Below, piece by piece: positions 51,286-59,672 of a stretch of DNA of 64,000 nucleotides. Position 1 is the stretch's first letter; each line of letters starts with the position of its first letter. A model generated the notes under the pieces. That model saw nothing but the letters and a program-made list of their open reading frames with translations, was not told the DNA's origin and made no database searches. This DNA comes from Novosphingobium sp. FSW06-99. Its GTDB lineage: Bacteria > Pseudomonadota > Alphaproteobacteria > Sphingomonadales > Sphingomonadaceae. The position numbers were made by a program, and so were the translations under genes. The DNA lies in NCBI RefSeq assembly GCF_001519065.1, contig NZ_KQ954258.1, positions 62,001 to 126,000 on the forward strand, in the 5' to 3' direction.

Positions 51286-54200
51286 ATGGGGGCACAGCCA
51301 AGCAATTTCAGTTTTCTGGCGAGTCGCAGCCCCCAACTGGCCAAGCTGGGCGCGCTGGCAGAACGGTACTTCCTGAATGACCCGCCCGGTACGCTAATCA
51401 AGCTGCGCCAGTTTGCCGAGTTCACGGCGAAAGAGATCGCCGCGCAACATGCGTTGTTGCCGTCGTCATCTGCGAGCTTCGATGATGTCCTGCGGTCACT
51501 GAAGGCACGGTCGGTGTTGCCGCAGCAAGCCGCTGACTATTTCCATCACCTGCGCCAGGTCGGCAACCGCGCCGCCCACGAGGACCACGGCACCAGCCAC
51601 GATGCGCTGCATGCACTCAAGATCGCCCGCGCCATCGGCATCTGGTATCACCAGACCTATGAGGGGCAGCCGAAGTTCAAACCCGGCCCGTTCGTTCCAC
51701 CAAGCCCGCCCGTTGATGCAACCGAGGGCCTGAAAGCCGAACTGGCCGAACTGCGGCAGGCGGTCCAGGCAAGCACTGACGCCGAGGCCAAGGCCCGTCT
51801 TGCCGCTCAACAGGTCGAGGAAGACCGCGCGCGCCTGGCCGAGCAAGTGGCAGCAGAAGCTGAACAGCGGGCGTTCTGGGAACAGTACGCCGCCGAAACC
51901 GAGAAGGCGCTGCGCTCCGCCGAAAAGACTCTGGCCGCTACCCAGGCCGAGGCCGAGAAGGCCGAACCCAAGCAGCTCGATCTGCTCGCCCAGCTCGCTG
52001 CGCGCATGACCGACGATGCGGAGGTCGATGAAGCTACCACGCGGGTTCTGATTGACGAACACCTGCGCGGAGCTGGGTGGGAAGTTGACAGTACGGTTAT
52101 GCGCCACGCTGCCGGCGTCCGTCCAAAGGCTGGCAAGGCGATGGCCATAGCCGAATGGCCGACCGCAAGCGGTCCGGTTGACTATGCCTTGTTCATCGAC
52201 GGCAAGTGCGTCGGCGTGATCGAGGCCAAGCGGCAGTTCAAGGACGTGCCCGGTCGCCTGGGCCAGTCCAAGCGATACGCGCGCGGCATAAGGCTCGCTG
52301 CCGACGAGGTTGTAGAAGGCAGCCCCTGGACGAACGGCGATGACCAATTCGTCGTGCCCTTCCTGTTCGTCACCAATGGCCGGCCCTATGTGAAGCAGTT
52401 GGCGAGCAAGTCGGGCATCTGGTTCTGGGATGCACGCACCGACACTCCGCCCCGCGCATTGTCGGAATGGTTTAGCCCCCGCGACCTGACCGAGAAGCTA
52501 CAGCAGGCAGTCGGCCAACCCGTCGACCAGATCGCCGAGCAAGAACTCGGCGTGTCCGGCCTGCGCCCATACCAGAAGGCTGCTGTCCAGGCCGTCCGTG
52601 AAGCCGTTGCGCGGGGGCAGGATCATATCCTGCTCGCCATGGCCACAGGCACCGGCAAGACCCGCCTCGCCATTGCACTGATGTACGAACTGCTGAAGAC
52701 CAAGCGGTTCCGGCGCATCCTGTTCCTGGTCGATCGCACCGCCCTGGGCCGCCAGACGCTCGACGCCATGAGTACCACCGACACCATCGGCTTCTTGAAG
52801 TTCGATGAAGTGTTCGGTGTTGCAGACCTGGCCAAGAAATTCCCGGAAGCGTCCGACCGTGTGCAGGTCGCCACGGTGCAGGCGCTGGTCAAGCGGGTGT
52901 TCGACGATGATGATGCGGGCAGGCCTACGCCGGGCACGTATGACCTGATCATCGTTGACGAGGCGCACCGGGGCTACACGCTCGACGCCGAACTGCGCGA
53001 GGAAGACCTCGGCTTCCGCAACCTGGATGACTACTTGTCCGCCTATCGCCGGGTGCTGGACTACTTCGACGCAACCAAGGTGGCGTTGACCGCGACCCCT
53101 GCTTTGCACACCAGGCAAATCTTCGGCGGGCCCGTGTTCCACTATGGCTACCGCCAGGCCGTGATCGACGGTTGGCTGATTGATCATCGCCCGCCGCGCC
53201 GGATCACGACGGCGTTGAGCAAGACCGGCATCACTTTCACGCCCGGCGAAGAGGTCAACATCATCGACCCGAGGACCGGGCAGATCGACCTCTTTGGCCT
53301 GGAGGATCAGGTCGATTTCGAGGTCGCTGAGTTCAACAAGAAGGTCTACACGCACCCCTTCAACCGGGCTGTGGCCGACGCCATCGCGCTCGAATGTCCG
53401 CCCACCGAACCCGGCAAGACTCTGATTTTCGCGGCGCGTGACGATCATGCCGACATCCTGGTCGAGGAACTGATCAACGCCCTGACCGAGGAATACGGGC
53501 CCCAGGCGCACGATCTGGTCGAGAAGATCACCGGCTCAGTCGATAAGCCGCTCGACCGGATCAAGGTGTTCAAGAATGACCCGCGCCCCAAGTATGTCGT
53601 GACCGTCGATCTGCTCACCACCGGCATCGACGTGCCCGCCATCACCAACTTGGTGTTCGTGCGCCGGGTCAACAGCCGCATTCTGTATGACCAGATGATC
53701 GGGCGCGCGACGCGCCGCTGCGACGAGATCGGCAAGGAATACTTCCGCATCTTCGACGCCGTGGACATCTACGCCAACCTGCAAGAATTCACCGACATGC
53801 GTCCGGTGGTGGTGAACCCCAGCCTCAGCTTCGCCACGCTGCTGCAAGACCTGGAGCGCGCGCCGGAAGAGGACCGCACTTACGTGCGCGACCAGATCGT
53901 CGTGAAGCTGCGCCAGCGGTTGAAGCATGTTACAGGCGACATGCGCGCCACGCTGGAACAGGTGCTGGGTGACCTCACCAGGCTGCCCGATCAGCTCATC
54001 GGCAAACCCCCAGCCGATACCCTGGCGCTGTTCTCACAGCACCCGCAGCTCGCGGCCATCCTCGACAAGGCCGGAAGCGCGACAAAGGGCACAGGCGTTT
54101 TCATATCCGAACATGACGACGAGCTGCTGTCGGTCGAGGACGATTTCGGCACGGCAGCCAGCCCCGCCGATTACATCGAGAGCTTCGAGACCTTCGTGCG

Positions 54201-54672
54201 GAGCAACATGAACGCCGTGCCCGCCATGATCGCCGCGACCCAGCGCCCGCGTGAGCTGACCCGCAAGGAGCTGAAGGAACTGGCGGTATTGCTCGACAAG
54301 GAGGGCTTTTCTGAAGCCAGTCTGCGCCGCGCCTATGGCAGCACGCGCAACGCCGACATCGCCGCGCACATCATCGGCTTCATTCGCCAGGCCGCGCTGG
54401 GCGACCCACTGGTGCCCTATGCAACCCGCGTCGAAAACGGCGTCAATACCATCATCGCCAGCCGTGACTGGACCACCAAGCAGCGGCAGTGGCTGCAACG
54501 CATCACCCGCGTCCTGAAGGACCAGCCGGTTGGTGACCCCGAAATCCTGGCCGATCCACTGTTTGCGCAACACGGTGGCTTTGAAACGGTCGACCTGGTG
54601 TTCGATCATCGGCTAGGGGACGTGCTCAAAGACCTCAACGCAGCGATCTGGGACAGCGGCAGGGCCGCATAG
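51286..54672 (+). CDS. hsdR: Type I restriction endonuclease R subunit
   Basis: 1128 residues from the ATG at 51286, whose N-terminus (QPSNFSFLASRSPQLAKLG) aligns with EcoKI-type HsdR; a GTG at 51256 would add ten. Order: DUF4145-like region, coiled coil rich in Ala/Glu (about 155-240), nuclease core VDYALF...VIEAKR (D298, E312, K314), SF2 helicase with GTGKT (about 453) and VDEAHRG (about 557), and a C-terminal assembly domain. It translocates DNA and cuts unmodified phage DNA. Intact. Confidence 0.92.
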   Translation: MGAQPSNFSFLASRSPQLAKLGALAERYFLNDPPGTLIKLRQFAEFTAKEIAAQHALLPSSSASFDDVLRSLKARSVLPQQAADYFHHLRQVGNRAAHEDHGTSHDALHALKIARAIGIWYHQTYEGQPKFKPGPFVPPSPPVDATEGLKAELAELRQAVQASTDAEAKARLAAQQVEEDRARLAEQVAAEAEQRAFWEQYAAETEKALRSAEKTLAATQAEAEKAEPKQLDLLAQLAARMTDDAEVDEATTRVLIDEHLRGAGWEVDSTVMRHAAGVRPKAGKAMAIAEWPTASGPVDYALFIDGKCVGVIEAKRQFKDVPGRLGQSKRYARGIRLAADEVVEGSPWTNGDDQFVVPFLFVTNGRPYVKQLASKSGIWFWDARTDTPPRALSEWFSPRDLTEKLQQAVGQPVDQIAEQELGVSGLRPYQKAAVQAVREAVARGQDHILLAMATGTGKTRLAIALMYELLKTKRFRRILFLVDRTALGRQTLDAMSTTDTIGFLKFDEVFGVADLAKKFPEASDRVQVATVQALVKRVFDDDDAGRPTPGTYDLIIVDEAHRGYTLDAELREEDLGFRNLDDYLSAYRRVLDYFDATKVALTATPALHTRQIFGGPVFHYGYRQAVIDGWLIDHRPPRRITTALSKTGITFTPGEEVNIIDPRTGQIDLFGLEDQVDFEVAEFNKKVYTHPFNRAVADAIALECPPTEPGKTLIFAARDDHADILVEELINALTEEYGPQAHDLVEKITGSVDKPLDRIKVFKNDPRPKYVVTVDLLTTGIDVPAITNLVFVRRVNSRILYDQMIGRATRRCDEIGKEYFRIFDAVDIYANLQEFTDMRPVVVNPSLSFATLLQDLERAPEEDRTYVRDQIVVKLRQRLKHVTGDMRATLEQVLGDLTRLPDQLIGKPPADTLALFSQHPQLAAILDKAGSATKGTGVFISEHDDELLSVEDDFGTAASPADYIESFETFVRSNMNAVPAMIAATQRPRELTRKELKELAVLLDKEGFSEASLRRAYGSTRNADIAAHIIGFIRQAALGDPLVPYATRVENGVNTIIASRDWTTKQRQWLQRITRVLKDQPVGDPEILADPLFAQHGGFETVDLVFDHRLGDVLKDLNAAIWDSGRAA

Positions 54673-54684
54673 TGAAAGTCTGAA

Positions 54685-56166
54685 ATGAACCCCTCTGGCG
54701 ATCTCGTGAACAAGCTCTGGCGGTTGTGCGCCCTGCTCCGCAAGGATGGCGTGACCTATCAGCAGTACGTTACCGAGCTAACTTACCTGCTGTTCCTCAA
54801 GATGGCGTCCGAGCAAAAAGACGAGACCCGCATTCCCGAGCAATACCGCTGGTCGGCGTTGAAGAGGTCCAGCGAGACGGATGTGCTTCAGCTCTACAAG
54901 CGGATGCTGATCGACCTTGGCGATGCGACCAAGGTAGGCGACCGCTCGATTGTCGCCATCTTTCAGAACGCCGCCACCGTCATCCGCACGCCTGCGAACC
55001 TGCGCCAGCTCATCGACGCGATCGACGGCCTGCACTGGTTCAGCGAAGAGCGTGACGCCTTCGGCGATGCCTATGAAGGGCTGCTCCAGCGCATGGCGGA
55101 AGAGACCAAGCGGGGTGCGGGCCAGTATTTCACTCCGCGCGTGCTGATCGAGGCCATGGTCGGCCTGATGCAGCCCCAGCCGGGCGAGATCATTCAGGAC
55201 CCAGCAGCGGGCACAGGTGGCTTCCTGATCGCGGCCAATCAATACATGAAGGCTCGGACGGACGACTACTTTGAGCTGTCGAACCGACTGAAAGTGTTCC
55301 AGCTTCAAGATGCCCTGCGCGGACTGGAAAACGTGCCTGACACCTATCGGCTGTTACAGATGAACCTGCACTTGCACGGCATCGACCCCAATAATCTCGA
55401 CCTTGCGGACTCGCTGTCACCCGCTGGCCAGGCCCCGAAGTTCAAGAATGCCGACCTGATCCTGACCAACCCACCGTTCGGCCCCGCTGGTGGTCCACCG
55501 ACGCGCGACGATCTGACCATCACCGACCGCGTGTCGTCCTATCAGTTGCCGTTCGTGGAACACTGCATCCGCGCTCTGCGTCTGGGCGGTCGTGCGGCGG
55601 TGCTGGTGCCCGACAACGTGCTGTTCGACGACGGCAGAGGCAAGGCGCTGCGCCAGATGCTGATGAACAGGTGCAACCTGCACACCATCCTGCGCCTGCC
55701 GATCGGCTTGTTCTATGCGCAGGGGGTCAAGACCAACGTCATCTTCTATACTCGCGCCAACGACGAAGCCCCCACGACAGACGCGACCAAGGCCGTTTGG
55801 ATTTATGATGCCCGGTCGAACGTGCCGACCTACGGCAAGACTAGCCCCTTCAAGGCGTCCGATCTCGCCGACTTCATTGCCGCATTCGGTGATGATCCGT
55901 TCGGCGAAGCCCCACGCAAGGATCAGGGCGAAGAAGGTCGCTTCCGCTGCTTCACGCGCGACCAGATCGCCGCGCGCAACGACAACCTCGACATCACCTG
56001 GCTCAAGGACACCAGCGGTGATCCCGAGGACGGGCTGGATACTCCGGAGGACATTGCCTCGGCGATAGAGGCCCATCTTTTGGCTGCACTGGTGGAGGTG
56101 CGCGCGCTGGTGGATGAACTCGGTGAGGGTGTGACTCTTGATGCCGAACTGGAGGCAGCAGAGTGA
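54685..56166 (+). CDS. hsdM: Type I restriction-modification methyltransferase subunit
   Basis: 493 residues. N-terminal HsdM_N domain, SAM motif DPAAGTGGF (about 171) and catalytic NPPF (about 261) for N6-adenine methylation. It lies 12 bases after hsdR and its stop overlaps the hsdS start (GTGA). Intact. Confidence 0.93.
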   Translation: MNPSGDLVNKLWRLCALLRKDGVTYQQYVTELTYLLFLKMASEQKDETRIPEQYRWSALKRSSETDVLQLYKRMLIDLGDATKVGDRSIVAIFQNAATVIRTPANLRQLIDAIDGLHWFSEERDAFGDAYEGLLQRMAEETKRGAGQYFTPRVLIEAMVGLMQPQPGEIIQDPAAGTGGFLIAANQYMKARTDDYFELSNRLKVFQLQDALRGLENVPDTYRLLQMNLHLHGIDPNNLDLADSLSPAGQAPKFKNADLILTNPPFGPAGGPPTRDDLTITDRVSSYQLPFVEHCIRALRLGGRAAVLVPDNVLFDDGRGKALRQMLMNRCNLHTILRLPIGLFYAQGVKTNVIFYTRANDEAPTTDATKAVWIYDARSNVPTYGKTSPFKASDLADFIAAFGDDPFGEAPRKDQGEEGRFRCFTRDQIAARNDNLDITWLKDTSGDPEDGLDTPEDIASAIEAHLLAALVEVRALVDELGEGVTLDAELEAAE

Positions 56167-57623
56167 TACTACCGCAGGGGTGGGTCGAGGCCACGATCGG
56201 TTTGATAGCTACCATCAATCCTAAGCACCCCGCCGACACCGACAGGGAGCGACAGATTTCGTTCGTACCGATGCCTGCGGTAGACGAGCATCTTGGTGCG
56301 ATTACCTCAGCCTCCGAGCGACCGCTGGCCGAAGTATGGGCTGGTTACACACACTTTGCTGACGGTGATGTGATCTTTGCCAAGATCACGCCATGTATGG
56401 AGAATGGCAAGGCAGCGATCGCCCGCAACCTGTCTAATGGCATGGCGTGTGGCTCGACCGAGTTTTACGTGTTTCGCCCCGCAGAAGGCGTATCTGCCGA
56501 CTACCTATGGCGGTTCCTGCGGCAACCCTCTTTCCGTGCGGAAGCCGAGATGCACATGAGTGGTGCGGTTGGGCAGAGGCGTGTGCCTCGGGACCACCTG
56601 GAGCGGCACAGCATCCCACTTCCCCCAACAGCCGAACAACACCGCGTTGTCGCGAAGTTGGATACCCTGACCGCCGCCTTGGCCCGAGCCCGCGCCGAAC
56701 TGGATCGGGTCTCCGTGCTGGCGGAACATCTACGGCAATCGTCCGTCATTTCGGCGTTTCGGGGTGAACTGACCGCTCAGTGGCATAACGGCCATCCCGA
56801 CGATGTCACGGCCACCCCTGCTGATCTTGCGCGCGCATACGAGGCGACAACAGGTCAACCGCGACGCAAGCCCGCCGCCGAGATCGACTGGCAGCCCGAG
56901 GTGGGTATCCCGGCGCACTGGCGATGGGTGTCGGTAGACGAGGTGCTCGGCGTTGTTCAGTATGGCACTTCCGCCAAGACGGACGACGACAACGAAGGCG
57001 TGCCGGTCCTTCGCATGGGCAATATCCAACGGGGCGAACTGGACTGGGGAAGTCTGAAGTACCTGCCACACGATCACAGCGAGTTCCCCGACCTGTATCT
57101 CGAACCGGGCGACGTGCTGTTCAACCGGACCAACAGCTACGAGCTTGTCGGCAAGAGCGCAGTCTTCGAGGGGCATGGTGGACCTGCGTCCTACGCCTCC
57201 TACCTCATCCGGCTGCGGTGTTCGGCAATCCTGCCGGACCTGTTTGTCCGCTATCTGAACTCGCCGTTCGGGCGCGCTTGGGTCGATCAAGTTGCCAGCC
57301 AACAAGTGGGGCAGGCGAACGTGAACGGCTCAAAGCTCAAGGCGTTGGGTATCCCGTTGCCGCCCGCCGGAGAGCAAGCAGAAATGTCTCGGTTGCTGTC
57401 GGTAGCTTTCTCCCGTGCCGATCGGCTGGAAGCTGAGGCCATGCGCGCCCGCGCCCTGCTCGATCGGCTGGAAGCGGCAACCCTCGCTAAGGCGTTCCGG
57501 GGTGAACTGGTCCCCCAGGACCCCGCTGACGAGCCCGCCAGCGCGCTCCTGGCCCGTATCCGCGCTCAGCGTGCCGTTGCGCCCAAGGCAAAGCGAGGCC
57601 GGAAGGCCAGGGAGGTTGCATGA
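56163..57623 (+). CDS. hsdS: Type I restriction-modification specificity subunit
   Basis: 486 residues with two target-recognition domains, each followed by the conserved coiled-coil unit IPLPP..EQ....L...AFRGEL (AFRGELTAQW and AFRGELVPQD). The recognition sequence would be bipartite and cannot be read from sequence alone. The C-terminal lysine/arginine-rich tail (PKAKRGRKAREVA) is common. GTG start. Confidence 0.92.
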   Translation: MILPQGWVEATIGLIATINPKHPADTDRERQISFVPMPAVDEHLGAITSASERPLAEVWAGYTHFADGDVIFAKITPCMENGKAAIARNLSNGMACGSTEFYVFRPAEGVSADYLWRFLRQPSFRAEAEMHMSGAVGQRRVPRDHLERHSIPLPPTAEQHRVVAKLDTLTAALARARAELDRVSVLAEHLRQSSVISAFRGELTAQWHNGHPDDVTATPADLARAYEATTGQPRRKPAAEIDWQPEVGIPAHWRWVSVDEVLGVVQYGTSAKTDDDNEGVPVLRMGNIQRGELDWGSLKYLPHDHSEFPDLYLEPGDVLFNRTNSYELVGKSAVFEGHGGPASYASYLIRLRCSAILPDLFVRYLNSPFGRAWVDQVASQQVGQANVNGSKLKALGIPLPPAGEQAEMSRLLSVAFSRADRLEAEAMRARALLDRLEAATLAKAFRGELVPQDPADEPASALLARIRAQRAVAPKAKRGRKAREVA

Positions 57624-57680
57624 GACGGCAATACTGGGTTGACTGTCAGTGCATTCCTCAGGGCGTACTAGTGGCCAGTC

Positions 57681-58109
57681 TCAGCCGTTCTTGCGTGCAC
57701 CAACAAAGATGCCTGTTAGCACCATGCCGACAAGGCCAATAACAGTAGTTGCCGTACTGCCGACAAGGAACTGAAGCACGCTGTCTGGAAGGTTGAAGTT
57801 GCGCAACTTGAAGCCATGGAACGTAACAAGGAGTGCGACCACCCCGCAATAGACGCACATGAACACAAATGCCCGATTTGCCATCGGCTTGATTAGGCTG
57901 TCGAGCGTTTCAATAGTGCGAACACTTTTGCGCAGCGCGTCGAGCTGCTCCTTGAGTTCTGCGTTCTCGTCGCCAAGCCTACTGAGTGCCAGGCGGAGCT
58001 GTTCGGAGCTGACTGTTACGTCACTCGGGAGATGGACGGGGGTGGTTGGTGCCCTGTCGATGTCCCCAACCGTGATCTCTGGTAGGTCAGGAGCGTCCGG
58101 CAAGGGCAA
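57681..58109 (-). CDS. Putative membrane toxin of a Panacea-type TA pair
   Basis: 142 residues. Soluble N-terminus, a coiled coil (LRLALSRLGDENAELKEQLDALRKSV) and two transmembrane helices (FVFMCVYCGVVALLVTF and FLVGSTATTVIGLVGMVLTGIFVG). It overlaps the Panacea antitoxin gene by 23 bases, using a TTG start. Panacea (DUF4065) antitoxins are paired with many toxins, including membrane-disrupting ones. Toxin role is inferred from pairing. Confidence 0.6.
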   Translation of the reverse strand: MPLPDAPDLPEITVGDIDRAPTTPVHLPSDVTVSSEQLRLALSRLGDENAELKEQLDALRKSVRTIETLDSLIKPMANRAFVFMCVYCGVVALLVTFHGFKLRNFNLPDSVLQFLVGSTATTVIGLVGMVLTGIFVGARKNG

Positions 58110-58557
58110 GCTCGATGAAATGCTGCTGGATGTCAGCTTCGCTCAGGGGGGCGTTCTGGCCTTTACCGAAGTACGCATTGCTCCAGGGCGTGCCCTCTTG
58201 GTGCGTCATCCGAGACAATTCCGACCCGGTGAAGGAGCCATAGCGATCCCATACGTGTTGGATCACGCTGGTCTCACCGGGAGCCAGATCAGCCTCAAAG
58301 GGTTGACCTTCGTTGTCACACAGCAGCCGGGTCTTCCTATCGCTCCCGAAGTCGCGCAGATGGTTCCAGATCGTGCGATACACAGGGCCACCATCCCAGG
58401 CCTCAACCCTGGCACCAGTCAGCGGCTCCCGGTTGATCGCGAGGTTCCACCCGTTCGCGATATACACGAGCTTCTGCAACCACATCTGATTGAACGGCCT
58501 GTTGCCATTGAGCTTTATGAACTCATTGGCAATGGCCCGAGGGTCATAGCGGGGCAT
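58087..58557 (-). CDS. Panacea-domain (DUF4065/SocA-like) antitoxin
   Basis: 156 residues from the ATG at 58557. Typical Panacea motifs: PFNQMWLQKLVYIANGW, EAWDGGPVYRTIWNHLRDFG. It is the upstream gene of the pair, as usual for antitoxins. The open frame continues to 58587 but is not needed. Confidence 0.8.
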   Translation of the reverse strand: MPRYDPRAIANEFIKLNGNRPFNQMWLQKLVYIANGWNLAINREPLTGARVEAWDGGPVYRTIWNHLRDFGSDRKTRLLCDNEGQPFEADLAPGETSVIQHVWDRYGSFTGSELSRMTHQEGTPWSNAYFGKGQNAPLSEADIQQHFIELALAGRS

Positions 58558-58622
58558 GGCGGTGTCTCCGTTCCCTATATGAGCCATACCACCTCGCGCT
58601 GCAAGGAGGCAAACGACTCATT

Positions 58623-58904
58623 TTAGATGGCCGCCTTGGCGTTGATCTGCATGCTCAGCGCGCGCACCTCTGCACGCAGGGCCTCGATCTCTTGGCCCTG
58701 AGCGCGCACAGCCTGCTGCCAGCCCGCATCACCATTGCTGCCGTGTGAAGCTGGGTCAGCGACAGCTTCGAGCAGGAAGCTGTACTCTAGCCTCGCAGTG
58801 ATCTCTGCATTCAGGGAGCGCCTGTTGGCCTTGGCGGCACCTTCAACAGCCCGGCGCAGGTCCATCGGCAGCCGCAGTTTCATGTCAGGGGAAATGTCGA
58901 TCAT
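58623..58904 (-). CDS. Arc-like ribbon-helix-helix regulator
   Basis: 93 residues: RHH domain (MKLRLPMDLRRAVEGAAKAN, RSLNAEITARLEYSF) and a C-terminal coiled coil. It diverges from a second RHH gene at 58979 with palindromic operators between, a pattern of opposing or co-binding regulators in islands. Confidence 0.8.
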   Translation of the reverse strand: MIDISPDMKLRLPMDLRRAVEGAAKANRRSLNAEITARLEYSFLLEAVADPASHGSNGDAGWQQAVRAQGQEIEALRAEVRALSMQINAKAAI

Positions 58905-58967
58905 GGGGCAGCAATGCCCCACTAAGGGGTGGACATCAAGTCGAATCAAGACTACCCATAATGGGGT
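58904..58967. promoter_or_regulatory. RHH operator region
   Basis: TGGGGCA-gcaa-TGCCCCA (58904-58921) is a perfect inverted repeat overlapping the start codon of the minus-strand RHH gene. ACCC-ataat-GGGGT (58954-58967) is a second one near the plus-strand gene. Confidence 0.6.
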
Positions 58968-58978
58968 ACTTATGACCC

Positions 58979-59170
58979 ATGGAGGCAGAATTGAAGCAAC
59001 ACGATGTCAAGGTCCGCCTGTCTGAGGATGTGCGGGCAAGACTCCTCGATAGCGCCCGCGCCAACAGCCGGTCTTTGAACGGCGAGATCAACTTCCATCT
59101 CAAGATGGCGATGCACGAGGATTCCTTCGATCGGAACCAACACGATTCCGCACCCCCGTCAAAAACCTGA
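58979..59170 (+). CDS. Second Arc-like ribbon-helix-helix protein
   Basis: 63 residues (HDVKVRLSEDVRARLLDSAR, ANSRSLNGEINFHLKMAM), the same fold as its divergent neighbour, sharing the RSLN.EI core. It begins 74 bases from it. Probably a heteromeric or competing repressor of the excisionase-integrase promoter. Confidence 0.75.
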   Translation: MEAELKQHDVKVRLSEDVRARLLDSARANSRSLNGEINFHLKMAMHEDSFDRNQHDSAPPSKT

Positions 59171-59255
59171 CGTGGCCTTGCTCGAATAGCGCAGATCACG
59201 GCGCTAGTCGGTCGTATGCCTCCGCCCAAGCCAACAGGACCAAGGAGTTGATGAG

Positions 59256-59672
59256 ATGTCATCAGCAACAGTCGATCTGCTGCCTGAGCAGAAAAATAAC
59301 AAGAAATCCTTTCTACAGATGGTAGCGATCCAATCAATAAAAAGCCTACCTGAGGTAAAGTTTCTCTTCACGGAACATCAAGTCGCGAATTTCTTCGGCG
59401 TATCCGTATTCACCGTACAACGACTACGCAAAAACGGGAAGATTGGCTCCTGCATGATAGCAGGTAAGGCACAATACACGTCAGAACACATCAACGGTTA
59501 TATTGAAAAGGTGGGCACATCTTCATGCAAGACGAACGCTTTGCAATCGGCGACCACTGGCTTACCCAACGGCCAGGCTCAGGAACCTGGTACGCAACCT
59601 GGTACGAAACCGAAACCCGACAAACACGCCGACGTTCTCTTGGCACAGAAGATTTTCGGCAAGCCCAGCTGA
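59256..59672 (+). CDS. Excisionase-like helix-turn-helix protein
   Basis: 138 residues with a MerR/AlpA-type HTH (FTEHQVANFFGVSVFTVQRLRKNGKIGSCMIAGKAQYTS). The 3' 148 bases overlap the integrase start in another frame. Gene order xis-int-attachment site matches many tRNA-targeted islands; it probably directs excision. Confidence 0.65.
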   Translation: MSSATVDLLPEQKNNKKSFLQMVAIQSIKSLPEVKFLFTEHQVANFFGVSVFTVQRLRKNGKIGSCMIAGKAQYTSEHINGYIEKVGTSSCKTNALQSATTGLPNGQAQEPGTQPGTKPKPDKHADVLLAQKIFGKPS

